This document shows positions 40,166-49,052 of a DNA stretch of 60,256 nt, one piece after another. Both the position numbers and the translations under genes were made by a program. The stretch comes from an uncultured Acetatifactor sp. (GTDB taxonomy: Bacteria > Bacillota > Clostridia > Lachnospirales > Lachnospiraceae): positions 1 to 60,256 of the forward strand of contig CAJUFI010000023.1 in the NCBI GenBank assembly GCA_910585665.1. Direction: 5' to 3'. The notes under the pieces are model-generated. The model worked only from the letters and a program-made list of their open reading frames with translations, was not told the origin of the DNA and searched no databases. Position 1 is the first letter of the stretch. The number at the start of each line of letters is the position of its first letter.

Positions 40166-42043
40166 TCAGGAATAATACTGCATCACATATTGCAGCTCCG
40201 TATTGCCCCGGTAAGTGTTCTTCCCCAGCTGATAGGCCACGGACACAGCGAACGCTCCCCGGCCCGCGTACAGCGCCGTCTCGCTCCCCGGCCCGTACTT
40301 CGTCTCCAGGAAAGCCCCGAACTCCTCCAGATTGCCGAAGAACACCAGCTGCCTCTCCGCCCCCGCCGGAGTCCTCACCCGGTATCTGGCGCAGGTCTTG
40401 TTGTCCCCCATTTTATACCCGGCCAGGAACACCACATCCTTCTGGGCAAACAAAGGCTTCGGATTCCCCACGCCGAAAGGCTCCAGCAGCTCCAGCCCCT
40501 CCGCTATGGCCATGTCCGCGTAATCCAAAGGCATCGGCACATCGATATGCACCCTGGGCACAAAGTCCTCCGGCCCAAGGCCGCAGCCCAGGTTCAGATC
40601 CCGCCGGAAATCCTCGATGTCCTCCTCCCGCATGGAAAGCCCCGCCGCCATGGCATGACCGCCGAACTTGGTGAAATACCCCTTTACCTTCGTCATGGCT
40701 TCGTACATGTGATAGCCCTCGATGGAACGCCCGGAGCCTTTCACCCCCTCCTCCCCCTTGGTCAGGATGAAGACAGGATGATTGTACCGCTCCCGGACGC
40801 GCCCGGCAATGATGCCCGCCAGACTTTCATGGACCTGTGGCAAGAAAATTACCATGACCTTGTCCTGTTCCATGTGATGCTCCTCCAGGAAGCGCTGCGC
40901 CTGCTCCACTCCCTGGAGCGTCAGGTTCTTTCTGCTGTCATTGAGCTCCTTCAATTCCCTGGCCGCGCTCATGGCCTCCGTCGCCGACCCGCTCTGGAGC
41001 AGCTCCAGCGCCCGCCCCGCCGTGTCCAGTCTCCCCGTGGCATTGAGACAAGGCCCGATCACAAAGCCCAGGTGATAAGAGCTCAGCTTGGCCGGATCGA
41101 TGCCATTCACTTCCGTCAGCGCCCGGATTCCCTGGTTGCGGCTCCGGCGCAGGCGGCTCAGCCCCTCCTTCACGAAGATGCGGTTCTCATCCTTCAGCTC
41201 CATCACATCACAGACTGTGGAAAGCGCGGCGAATTCCAGCATTTCCTCCATGGCATCCCGCAAAACCGGACTGCCCGTCCTCTCTGCCAGCGCCTCTATG
41301 AGCTTATAGGCCACCACGCCGCCGCAGATGCCCGGAAAAGGGTATTGGCACTGCTCCTGTTTCGGGTCAATGACCGCCAGGGCCGGCGGCAGCAGCTCCC
41401 GGCGGACACAGTTCCCCTCCTCAGCCCTATCCGCGGCACTCTCCGTCCTTTTATCCCATGCCGATGCGCCTTCCGTCCCATCCTGTTCCCCGGCAGAACC
41501 CGAATCCTTCTGCCCTTCCGGCATCCGCTCCATGGAAAAGGGCACCTCATGATGGTCCGTGACGATGACTTTGATGCCGTAGGAATTGGCCAGGGCAATC
41601 TGGGGGGCCGCCGCAATGCCGTTGTCACAGGTCACAATCATGCCGATGCCCGCCTGCCTGGCCTCCTCTATCAGATGGTCATTCAGCCCATAGCCGTCAT
41701 GGATGCGGTGAGGGATGGCTGTGTCCACCTGCGCCCCCAGCGTCCGCAGCCCCTTCGTCAGGATATAGGAGGCGCAGATGCCGTCCACGTCATAGTCTCC
41801 GATCACACGGATAGACACCCCTTCCTCTATGGCCCGCAGAATCTCCTCCACGGCCTTGTCCATATCCTTCAGCAGCCAGGGCGAATGGCAGTCCGCCAGC
41901 GTCCCCTGCAGAAACCGCCTTACCTCTTCCTCCTCTGTCAGGTCACGGTTCCGCAGAACCCTGGCCACCACCGGGCTGATGCCGAACCGCCTTGCCCATG
42001 CCTCAAAATCCGCTTTTTTCGCCGCTACATACCATTTTCCCAT
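40166..42043 (-). CDS. recJ: Single-strand DNA-specific exonuclease RecJ
   Basis: 625 residues, a 5'-3' exonuclease of recombination and mismatch repair. DHH-family motifs: GDYDVDGICASYI (motif I), VTCDNG (II), VTDHHE (III), and in DHHA1 KFGGHAMAAGLSM. An OB-like domain closes the protein. Residues ~171-215, just after DHHEVPF, are a low-complexity insertion (EGQKDSGSAGEQDGTEGASA) before AVIDPKQ. The start is MGKWYVAAKK with AGGAAG upstream; the longer frame adds 40 residues without support. It lies 123 nt after the nahK stop. Confidence 0.94.
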   Translation of the reverse strand: MGKWYVAAKKADFEAWARRFGISPVVARVLRNRDLTEEEEVRRFLQGTLADCHSPWLLKDMDKAVEEILRAIEEGVSIRVIGDYDVDGICASYILTKGLRTLGAQVDTAIPHRIHDGYGLNDHLIEEARQAGIGMIVTCDNGIAAAPQIALANSYGIKVIVTDHHEVPFSMERMPEGQKDSGSAGEQDGTEGASAWDKRTESAADRAEEGNCVRRELLPPALAVIDPKQEQCQYPFPGICGGVVAYKLIEALAERTGSPVLRDAMEEMLEFAALSTVCDVMELKDENRIFVKEGLSRLRRSRNQGIRALTEVNGIDPAKLSSYHLGFVIGPCLNATGRLDTAGRALELLQSGSATEAMSAARELKELNDSRKNLTLQGVEQAQRFLEEHHMEQDKVMVIFLPQVHESLAGIIAGRVRERYNHPVFILTKGEEGVKGSGRSIEGYHMYEAMTKVKGYFTKFGGHAMAAGLSMREEDIEDFRRDLNLGCGLGPEDFVPRVHIDVPMPLDYADMAIAEGLELLEPFGVGNPKPLFAQKDVVFLAGYKMGDNKTCARYRVRTPAGAERQLVFFGNLEEFGAFLETKYGPGSETALYAGRGAFAVSVAYQLGKNTYRGNTELQYVMQYYS

Positions 42044-42166
42044 CCTACAGGACTTCCTTTTTCTATCATTTTCTTTATCACGAAAAACCGCACCGGCTGC
42101 CATACAGGGCAATCTGATGCGGTCAATCTCTGTCCGGGGCTTCCTTTCATCGCCCGCGAGCATCCG

Positions 42167-43252
42167 TCAACTATATTTTCTGACAATTACGTCCATCTGC
42201 TCCCTTGCCTTCTCCATATCGCTCACCAGCTTGAACTGGGTGCGGCAGCGGTCGAGATTCTGCTTCTCCCGATGAATCTTGAAGTAGGTGTCGCCGTTGA
42301 GATAATCCGTCAGGAAACGCATGCCGCACTCAAAAGTCATCATCATGGCCCCAACCGGAAGCATCTCTTTCTCGCTCTGGGTCAGAAGAGACCCGCATTC
42401 CCCCAGGAACCCTCTGGTATAGCATTCAAACAAATCGATTTCAAAATTGACCTTGGTCAGATCGGGCTCGTCCTCCGCCGCATAGGTGGCGCCGAACCGT
42501 ATGCTGTCCCCAAAGTCATTGACAGAAAGCCCCGGCATGACCGTGTCCAGATCCACCACCGCAAGGGGCTTCCCGCTCTTTACGTCAAACAGTACATTGT
42601 TGAGCTTCGTATCGTTATGTGTCACCCGCAGCGGCAGCTTTCCGCTCTCCTGCATATCCACCAAAGTCGCCGCGAACTCCTTTCTGCTGCGCACGAAGGC
42701 AATCTCCTCCGCCACAGAAGCCGCCCTGCCGCAGGCATCCCCCGAAACGGCGGCCTCGAAATCCAGATAGCGGGATTTCGTATTGTGAAAATTGGGAATG
42801 GACTCATACAGCCGGTCCGCAGGGAAATCCGCCAGCAGCTTCTGGAAATGCCCGAAGGCGCAGGCGCTCAGGTAGAACTGCTCCGCGTTCTCACAGGTCT
42901 GCATGGTCATGGTGCCATCGATGAACATATAGACGCGCCAGCAGCCCTCCGCGTTCCGATAGAGGGTCTTGCCGTCCCGGGTCAGGACCACGTTCATGGT
43001 CTCCCGCATGGGATCCCCGCCTGTCCTGGCAATCTTCTCCCGTAGGAAATCCGTCACCAGGATGATATTGTCCATCAGCGCCTCCGCGTTTTTGAAGACG
43101 GAAGTGTTGATGCGCTGAAGAATATAATATTTCTCGCCTGTCTGGGTCTTTATCAGGAAAGTATCGTTGATGTGCCCGCCGCCATGGCTTTCGGCGCTCA
43201 CAGCCTTGCCCTCCAGTTGAAAGCGGTCCGCAATCTCTAAATATTGGTCCAT
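42167..43252 (-). CDS. nahK: N-acetylhexosamine 1-kinase-like anomeric kinase
   Basis: 361 residues of the APH-like kinase fold. The nucleotide loop is in SHGGGHINDTFLIK; the catalytic loop is RVTHNDTKLNNVLFD (H-x-D-x-x-x-x-N) and the metal Asp is in VVDLDTVMPG; SVNDFGDSIRFGATYAAEDE is specific to NahK. It phosphorylates GlcNAc/GalNAc at C1 in the lacto-N-biose/galacto-N-biose pathway. The partner phosphorylase and uridylyltransferase are not in this window. GAGGAG precedes the ATG; the promoter is 43294-43322. recJ follows in the same direction. Confidence 0.88.
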   Translation of the reverse strand: MDQYLEIADRFQLEGKAVSAESHGGGHINDTFLIKTQTGEKYYILQRINTSVFKNAEALMDNIILVTDFLREKIARTGGDPMRETMNVVLTRDGKTLYRNAEGCWRVYMFIDGTMTMQTCENAEQFYLSACAFGHFQKLLADFPADRLYESIPNFHNTKSRYLDFEAAVSGDACGRAASVAEEIAFVRSRKEFAATLVDMQESGKLPLRVTHNDTKLNNVLFDVKSGKPLAVVDLDTVMPGLSVNDFGDSIRFGATYAAEDEPDLTKVNFEIDLFECYTRGFLGECGSLLTQSEKEMLPVGAMMMTFECGMRFLTDYLNGDTYFKIHREKQNLDRCRTQFKLVSDMEKAREQMDVIVRKYS

Positions 43253-43293
43253 TGTCTTGTCTCCTCGCATGTATGCCCTTAAATTCACTATCC

Positions 43294-43322
43294 AGTCTAC
43301 CAATTGTTGCCTGTGAAGTCAA
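43294..43322 (-). promoter_or_regulatory. Promoter of nahK
   Basis: Minus strand TTGACT (43317-43322), a 17-bp spacer and TAGACT (43294-43299). The rest of 43253-43469 shows no other feature. Confidence 0.6.
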
Positions 43323-43469
43323 GGAAAATTTGAATCCTGCATCGTTCCTGCACTGTTCAGCCCGCCCCGGCGGGGCCCTGGGGCATACATGCGGCAGCCA
43401 TCCCACGGAAAGTCCACAGGGAATCCGGGCCCAGTCCCACGGTTCCTGTCTTCGCCTGTGGCGATTGGG

Positions 43470-44531
43470 CTATTCTATCGCGTAAATATTGTCTGTAGTC
43501 AGTTTCACATAGGGAACCTTCACCTCGCCCGCGCCCTCCAGGACGGAATCCAGCCACTGGTCATATGTCTCCTGATCCATGAATCCGCTTCGCTCATTGC
43601 TCTCTCCGGCTATGGTATAATACACCAGCCCGTCCCCGTCCTTGTCCACTTCTTCCGGAAAGGGATTGCCCTCGTAATCTTCCTCCTGCCAGGACCTGCT
43701 CCAGGCATCCACGCCCGCCGTCAGGACATAGGCGTCCTTTTCCCTGTCGTATTGGTACAGACTGTAAGGCCAGAAGTCCCTGTCGCTGGCCATCCCGTGA
43801 TTGTGGGAAGCATCCTCTCTGACTACTCCATTGTCATAATAAATCATGGACGGAAAACAGCTAATTTCCTTCCTGACGCTTTTCGACACGCTGTCATAGG
43901 CATAAATCAGCTCCCTCATCCCGGCCATATAAGTAGTGGAATACGTGACAATCAGTTCGTCCTCGCCGTCGAAGTCGATGTCAAATACCGCAAAACTGTT
44001 GGACGTGATATCATAATTCTCCCCCGGCTGATACCCATACTCTTCCCCATCCGGAAAAATCTGGTCGAAATAGATGTCCTCCAATATGGAGACATAGGCA
44101 TCCGTCATCTCTTTCCGGTTCGGATCCGTCCCTTCCCCAAACCCTGTCAGACGACCGCTCTGCGCTCCCGCCGCGCCTTCCCCGGCGGCATCACCCGCAG
44201 CACCCTCAGAGCCTTCCGGGCCATCACCATCTAAAGCCTCGGAGTCTGCACTTGCGGCACCATCACCTGCACCGCGGTTATCTCCCAAAGCTCCCGAGCC
44301 TGCACCATCACCAGCCAAAGCCTCGGAGTCCCTCTGTCCGCCGCTCTGCCCCCCAGTTCCCAGAGACGCAGACCCGTCCTGGTCTCCGCCGTTCTCTGTT
44401 CCGCCGCTCTGCAGACCCTCCGCAGCCCCATCCGAAGACATTTCTGTCTTATTTCCATCCTCTCCGGCACACCCGCTCAACACAGCTGCCGTCAGGCACA
44501 GCGCCGCCCATTTCCATACCGCATTCTTCAC
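43470..44531 (-). CDS. Secreted lipoprotein with a D-x-D-x-D-G motif, BlaR1-associated
   Basis: 353 residues. The signal peptide KNAVWKWAALCLTAAVLSGC has a lipobox LSGC, then about 120 residues of Gly/Ala/Ser/Asp repeats (GDGAGSGALGDNRGAGDGAA), then a folded domain with SFAVFDIDFDGEDELIVTYS, the calcium-loop pattern of FG-GAP/EF-hand-like domains. The function is unknown. The best start is GTG at 44529-44531 with GAGG close by; ATG at 44567 is an alternative. It follows the BlaR1-like gene, whose ectodomain carries a similar NFDGFQD loop. Confidence 0.75.
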   Translation of the reverse strand: MKNAVWKWAALCLTAAVLSGCAGEDGNKTEMSSDGAAEGLQSGGTENGGDQDGSASLGTGGQSGGQRDSEALAGDGAGSGALGDNRGAGDGAASADSEALDGDGPEGSEGAAGDAAGEGAAGAQSGRLTGFGEGTDPNRKEMTDAYVSILEDIYFDQIFPDGEEYGYQPGENYDITSNSFAVFDIDFDGEDELIVTYSTTYMAGMRELIYAYDSVSKSVRKEISCFPSMIYYDNGVVREDASHNHGMASDRDFWPYSLYQYDREKDAYVLTAGVDAWSRSWQEEDYEGNPFPEEVDKDGDGLVYYTIAGESNERSGFMDQETYDQWLDSVLEGAGEVKVPYVKLTTDNIYAIE

Positions 44532-44589
44532 ATTCCTCAATATCCGTCCTCCCAATCCACACGCCATCTCAACCCGCTTGGCACCTGCG

Positions 44590-47397
44590 TCAGTGCATGG
44601 GATAACTGTCATATGGCCCTGTTATATACTCAGCCTCCCTGGTGGATGACGACAAAAAGATACTGTAATATTTCCCGGCTTCCGTCACGACGATAAATTC
44701 CTCGCCGTCCCTGTAAGTCTGCCGGATAGTCTCCCCTTCCGTCAGCGCGGAACGCCCGAAATACCACTCTGCCAGCTGGAGATCGCTCATCTGGTCCATC
44801 CCCTCCGGCACGAACCACTGCGTCACAGGCGAATACCATACCACCCGCTCCGTGACCAGATTCATCTGCTCGATACATTCCTGAAAGCCTGCCCGCGCTC
44901 CATAGACCCGGCTGTAAAATGTCCTGGAGGCCTCCATGTCCGCCGGTGTATTCCCGAAGATGAAATCTCCGAAATCCGTCACCGAGAAGCAGAGCGTATC
45001 CAGCTTCGTGCCGCTCCACTCATACAGCTCCGTCAGCGCCTCCCTGGCCCAGTACACGAACCGCTCCGTCAGCGCTCCCCCATAGCGGGTGCCGTAATCC
45101 CATTCGTCCACGGCCGGCAGCGCATAAGACGTCTCGCAATACGTCAGGTCCAGCCTGGGGAACAGGGCATCCTCTCCATCGTTCTCCTCTACATAGCGCA
45201 CCATATGCAGCACATCGTACTCATCAAACCTGTAATATTTTGTGGAGCGTCTCCCGTCCCCGTCGTCCGTAGCGCTTTCTATGACCTGTTCCCCCTCATT
45301 CACCCGGAGATTGGGAATCATATAGCCGGGCACGAACTTTCCTTGCTCAGGATTCCACAGATAACAATAGCACGGAACATTCCCCTCTCCGGCTCCGCCC
45401 TGCAGGACGAAATCCTGAAAACCGTCAAAATTCAGATCCGCCACGAAGACAGCCCCGCCCACCACCTTGGACAGCAGCAGCCCGTTTTTGTCGGCCTGGA
45501 ATTTTCCCACCTCGCCCGCCGGCAGATTCTCGGCCGTGCGCAGCGGTTTGGCGAACAAAGGCTCCTCTGCCGTCTCATAGGACCACATTTTCCCGTCCCC
45601 GCTGCGGATGTCCTCCAGAGCCCTTGTGTACAGCACCTTCACGTCCTCCGGGCAAATCGTCTGCAAAGTCTCCTCTGTCCTGTCGTGAATCCAGTTCAGC
45701 TCAATCCAGTCAATCCGGTACTCCCCGCTGCCCGGGACGGCTTCCCCGCCAATTTTCAGCGTATAGTCCCTTCCGTCATTGAGGTCAATGGGCGCGATGG
45801 ACGTGCTTTCCGCCGCTGCGTCCGCAGGCCCTTCCGCATCGTCTCCCACCGGCACGCTGCTGACCTCCGCGTCATTGCCGCTTCCGCTTATCCCGGCCAT
45901 TCCCTCAGGGATATCCGCCTCCTGGCCGCTGACCCTGCCGGTGAACGTCACCATAGAGCACAATACCGTCAATATCATTACGGCTGCCAGTGTGCCCGCA
46001 TTTCTCCTGGGATGGCCCACAATCATCAGCAGACGCTCCTTCAGCTGCTTCTTCCCTCCGGACATGGCGGTGGAAAGCTTCAGGCCCCCCGACAGCACGC
46101 CGCCCTGTTGGCTGAAATCCAACAATGTTCTGCCGTAGCGGATTCGCTCGTCCTCCCCCAGAATCTCCAGGGCTCTCTCGTCACAGGCCAGCTCCCCGTC
46201 CTGCCTGGACAGGCACGCAGCCAGCCATACCAGCGGATTGTACCAGTGAAGGCAGACACAGACCGCCCGCACCCATACCCACAGATTGTCCCCATGCCTG
46301 TAATGAGTGTTCTCATGGGCCAGGACATACCGCAGAGACCGCCCGTCCTCCGCCACCCTCGGATTCAGGTACACCGCCGGACGAATCAGCCCGAACATGC
46401 AGGGGGCCGCCACCACTGACGATACATAGACCGGAAGCCTGCTCTCCAGCTCCGTGGGAAACCGCCTTCGGGATATATAGACGCGCTTCCGGTATTTCCC
46501 GTTCATTGCCGCCAAAATACCTGCGAACAGCGCCACGCCAATCAGCCAGAGGCAAAACAGAACATTTGTTCTCGTTATTTTCTTTCTTCCGGCAGAATCT
46601 GGATTCATTTCCACAGGTTCGCCTAAATCATCTGCGTCCAGCCCGGAAGCGCCCGATGACACCGAGGGGATTCCGGACGCCGCGCCTCCGCCGCCCGTCT
46701 CTTTGGAGCCCTCCCCGTTTACACTGCTGCCCACTTGCGCATTCCGCAGGCGCTCTACAGATTGCCCTCTGGCAGCCCCCTGTTCCGCTCCGTTGCCGGG
46801 CTGGCCGTTCTGTCGGTTCGCCGCTGATTCCCCTCCGTCAGCCCCCTGTTCCGCTCCGTTGCCGGACAGCCCGTTCTGTCGGTTCGCCGCTGATTCCCCT
46901 CCGTCAGCCCCCTGTTCCGCTCCGTTGCCGGGCTGGCCGCTCTGCCGATACACCGCTGCCTCACGCCCTTCGGTCTCCTGCTCTCCTTTGCTCTCGGACT
47001 GGGCATCCTGCAGAGAATCCATCGCCCCCTGCCCTTCAGCCCTCTGCTCCGCTCCGCTGCCGGACAGCCCGCTGTCTGCCGAAGCCGCCGCCAGGCTGCC
47101 GGAACCATCCGCCGGCCCCCCTTCCTCCAGCCGGACCGCGCCCGCCAGGACATCGACTATCCCCTGGGAGACCTTCGCCTCCTCCTGCACATCCCGGCCT
47201 TCCACGTCCTCCCGGAACGCCAGATAATTCAGCACGCTCAGCCCGCTCTCCGCAAAAGACAGCGGAACCAGCAGCCGCACCGCCACCAGCAGCCACAGGG
47301 CATACCTCACCCGCATCGTTATCCTGTCCCTGAAAAAATACCGGATAGCGATGACGAACACTATCAATACGCTTGCAGAAATCACCCACTCACTCAT
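44590..47397 (-). CDS. BlaR1/MecR1-type sensor with M56 metalloprotease domain
   Basis: 935 residues. Membrane helices at the N-terminus (SEWVISASVLIVFVIAIRYF), a long Gly/Ser/Glu low-complexity region (~75-250) with three 22-residue repeats (GNGAEQGADGGESAANRQNG), then the M56 zinc protease with LAHENTHYRHGDN (HExxH) and, after a further helix, an extracellular domain (~500-935). That domain lacks the penicillin-binding SxxK of true BlaR1 as far as I can see, and has VADLNFDGFQDFVLQGGA. It cleaves or triggers cleavage of BlaI in related systems. The start overlaps the blaI stop by 8 nt. Confidence 0.85.
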   Translation of the reverse strand: MSEWVISASVLIVFVIAIRYFFRDRITMRVRYALWLLVAVRLLVPLSFAESGLSVLNYLAFREDVEGRDVQEEAKVSQGIVDVLAGAVRLEEGGPADGSGSLAAASADSGLSGSGAEQRAEGQGAMDSLQDAQSESKGEQETEGREAAVYRQSGQPGNGAEQGADGGESAANRQNGLSGNGAEQGADGGESAANRQNGQPGNGAEQGAARGQSVERLRNAQVGSSVNGEGSKETGGGGAASGIPSVSSGASGLDADDLGEPVEMNPDSAGRKKITRTNVLFCLWLIGVALFAGILAAMNGKYRKRVYISRRRFPTELESRLPVYVSSVVAAPCMFGLIRPAVYLNPRVAEDGRSLRYVLAHENTHYRHGDNLWVWVRAVCVCLHWYNPLVWLAACLSRQDGELACDERALEILGEDERIRYGRTLLDFSQQGGVLSGGLKLSTAMSGGKKQLKERLLMIVGHPRRNAGTLAAVMILTVLCSMVTFTGRVSGQEADIPEGMAGISGSGNDAEVSSVPVGDDAEGPADAAAESTSIAPIDLNDGRDYTLKIGGEAVPGSGEYRIDWIELNWIHDRTEETLQTICPEDVKVLYTRALEDIRSGDGKMWSYETAEEPLFAKPLRTAENLPAGEVGKFQADKNGLLLSKVVGGAVFVADLNFDGFQDFVLQGGAGEGNVPCYCYLWNPEQGKFVPGYMIPNLRVNEGEQVIESATDDGDGRRSTKYYRFDEYDVLHMVRYVEENDGEDALFPRLDLTYCETSYALPAVDEWDYGTRYGGALTERFVYWAREALTELYEWSGTKLDTLCFSVTDFGDFIFGNTPADMEASRTFYSRVYGARAGFQECIEQMNLVTERVVWYSPVTQWFVPEGMDQMSDLQLAEWYFGRSALTEGETIRQTYRDGEEFIVVTEAGKYYSIFLSSSTREAEYITGPYDSYPMH
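46773..46945 (-). repeat. Three 66-bp tandem units in the BlaR1-like gene
   Basis: The phrase CAGCCCCCTGTTCCGCTCCG starts at 46773, 46839 and 46905, giving a 66-bp period (22 codons). It stays in frame, so copy changes would only alter linker length. Confidence 0.85.
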
Positions 47398-47767
47398 ACT
47401 TTTCTTCCTCTGCCCTGTCCAGAATCTCCCGCAGCTGCGCCAGTTCCTCCGAACTCAGCCGCTGCCTTTCCACGAAACCGCTCACCAGCATGCTGATACT
47501 GCCGTGATAGACCCGCTTCAGGAAATTCTCCGTCTCCTTCTTCACCGCCTCCTCGCGTTCGATCAGCGGGACATACGCCCTCATCTGCCCGTTGTCCACC
47601 CAGGCGATCATCTCTTTCTCCGTCATCCGCTTCAGCATGGTCAGCGTCGTGCTCCGGCTCCAGCCCACCCGCTGGGCCATGTCGGCCACGATACGGCTGC
47701 CCACCTTGGGTGACTCCTCCCACAGGCTCTCCATGATATTCCATTCCGCTTCGCTTAACGTCTTCAT
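47390..47767 (-). CDS. BlaI/MecI/CopY family repressor
   Basis: 125 residues. A winged helix (KTLSEAEWNIMESLWEESPK, then VGSRIVADMAQRVGWSRSTT, LTMLKRMTEKEMIAWVDNGQ) plus a C-terminal dimer helix pair with a probable cleavage stretch (NFLKRVYHGSISMLVSGF). The start was set at MKTLSEAEWN with GGGAGC upstream. It is the first gene before the BlaR1-like sensor. The operator is likely the dyad at 47866-47882. Confidence 0.9.
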   Translation of the reverse strand: MKTLSEAEWNIMESLWEESPKVGSRIVADMAQRVGWSRSTTLTMLKRMTEKEMIAWVDNGQMRAYVPLIEREEAVKKETENFLKRVYHGSISMLVSGFVERQRLSSEELAQLREILDRAEEEKYE

Positions 47768-47821
47768 ACCGGCTCCCATCCTTCTGCCCATACAGGCCCG
47801 AATCAAAAAACAGCGCTCCTT

Positions 47822-47847
47822 GCATCAGTTATTTTCCGACAATTTCC
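47822..47847 (+). repeat. Half palindromic repeat in the blaI leader
   Basis: GCATCAGTTATTTTCCGACA followed by ATTTCC is the reverse complement of the conserved end of copy A. Only one arm is present; it lies in the 5' leader 54 bp before the blaI start. Confidence 0.7.
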
Positions 47848-47865
47848 AGGGCGCCGTTGTCCTTC

Positions 47866-47882
47866 TGTCTACACCGTAAACA
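47866..47882 (-). promoter_or_regulatory. Putative BlaI operator
   Basis: Dyad TGTTTAC-GGT-GTAGACA, with one mismatch, at the expected start of transcription. The TGT..ACA form fits BlaI/CopY operators. Confidence 0.55.
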
Positions 47883-47883
47883 C

Positions 47884-47912
47884 AGGATACCAGATTTTGT
47901 CGACATTGTCAA
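47884..47912 (-). promoter_or_regulatory. Promoter of blaI-blaR1-lipoprotein
   Basis: Minus strand TTGACA (47907-47912), a 17-bp spacer and TATCCT (47884-47889). A second dyad, TTGACAATGTCGACAA, overlaps the -35. Confidence 0.7.
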
Positions 47913-48031
47913 CAAGAACAAACCAAGGGGCCGGGGCGCAATCCAGCCGCCCCGCGGAAAAAGCCGCCCCACCCCGCAGTCGGTCACCCGGCTCTGCGGC
48001 ATGGAACGGCCTCTGAATAAGCTTTTTCCCA

Positions 48032-48904
48032 TCAATCGTTGGGTCTCTGATAGAACCGCCCGGACAGGCTTTCCGTGCGGATCATGTTCACGAACGCTAC
48101 CGGATCCACCGCCCGGACATGGTTCAGCACCTTGCGCACCTCGTCCCGCCCTACCACGGAATAAATGATGTCGCATTCCTGCTTCATATAGCACCCTTCC
48201 CCTTTGATCAGCGTGGCGTCATGGTTGGTGGTCTCCCGGATGGCCTCGTAGACCTCATTGGGCTTCTTGGTGACAATCAGCAGCGTCTGCTTCTGGTACC
48301 GCCTGTGCAGCGTATGCAGGACCTGGGTGGCGGTGAACTGGAAAATGATGGAATACAGCGCCTTCTCCCACCCGAACAGCGCGCCCGCGATACAGAGAAT
48401 CACAACATTCCCGGCAAAAATGTAATTCCAGGAATCAATGTCCAGCTTCTCCGACAGGAAAATGGCGATGAAATCCGTGCCCCCGGAAGTGCCGCCCGCC
48501 ATCAGGCAGATGGTCATGGCCAGCGCGTGGAACAGACCGCCGAACACCGACACCAGCAGCATATCCGTGGTCACCGTAAATCCAGGGATGATGTCCGTGA
48601 GCAGGCCGGATACCACAATCAGCAGACAGGAGTACAGCGTGAACTTCTTGCCGATGAACTTGAAGCTGATCACCACCGGAATGGCGTTCAGCGTAAAATT
48701 GATGACAGAAAAGGGCGGCTCGAAATCCCACAGCAGCACGCAGATCTCCTGCAGCAGCCTGGTCAGTCCCGTGAACCCTCCTGGAATCAGCCCGCCTGTG
48801 CGCACGAATGTCTTCAGGTTCACGGCCATGAGCACGGCAGCCACCAGAATCATGACGGTCCGCTTCACAGTATCCATTACCGCATTTTCCACTTTTGTCT
48901 TCAT
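48032..48904 (-). CDS. YitT family membrane protein (DUF161 + DUF2179)
   Basis: 290 residues. Five or so membrane helices (VMILVAAVLMAVNLKTFVRT, then GLIPGGFTGLTRLLQEI; FSVINFTLNAIPVVISFKFI; MAGGTSGGTDFIA) make the YitT/DUF161 part, and the C-terminal ~80 residues (KQTLLIVTKKPNEVYEAIRE and GEGCYMKQECDIIYSVVGRD) are the soluble DUF2179 domain. Function unknown. The ribosome site is weak (AGGAAAAAG at a distance). Confidence 0.88.
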   Translation of the reverse strand: MKTKVENAVMDTVKRTVMILVAAVLMAVNLKTFVRTGGLIPGGFTGLTRLLQEICVLLWDFEPPFSVINFTLNAIPVVISFKFIGKKFTLYSCLLIVVSGLLTDIIPGFTVTTDMLLVSVFGGLFHALAMTICLMAGGTSGGTDFIAIFLSEKLDIDSWNYIFAGNVVILCIAGALFGWEKALYSIIFQFTATQVLHTLHRRYQKQTLLIVTKKPNEVYEAIRETTNHDATLIKGEGCYMKQECDIIYSVVGRDEVRKVLNHVRAVDPVAFVNMIRTESLSGRFYQRPND

Positions 48905-49052
48905 TTCTGTTTTCTTTTTCCTCCTTCATCTCGTTCCGCAGCGTCCTTCCGCCAATGGACGAATCACCGTCTGCGGCATCAACCGGCCCGGGGCCCTTTC
49001 CCTGTAAACGCGGCCGGTTCTTGTCCTCCTCCACAGTGCACTGCGACCTGCC

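Noticed and set aside
40190..43045. Plus-strand frame of about 950 codons
   Set aside because: Antisense to recJ and nahK, which have clear catalytic motifs.
46773..46945. CRISPR-like spaced repeats
   Set aside because: Units are contiguous, 66 bp, in frame and coding for the BlaR1-like linker; no unique spacers.
44590..47767. A beta-lactam resistance operon
   Set aside because: BlaI and an M56 sensor are present but no beta-lactamase or PBP gene, and the ectodomain does not show penicillin-binding motifs.
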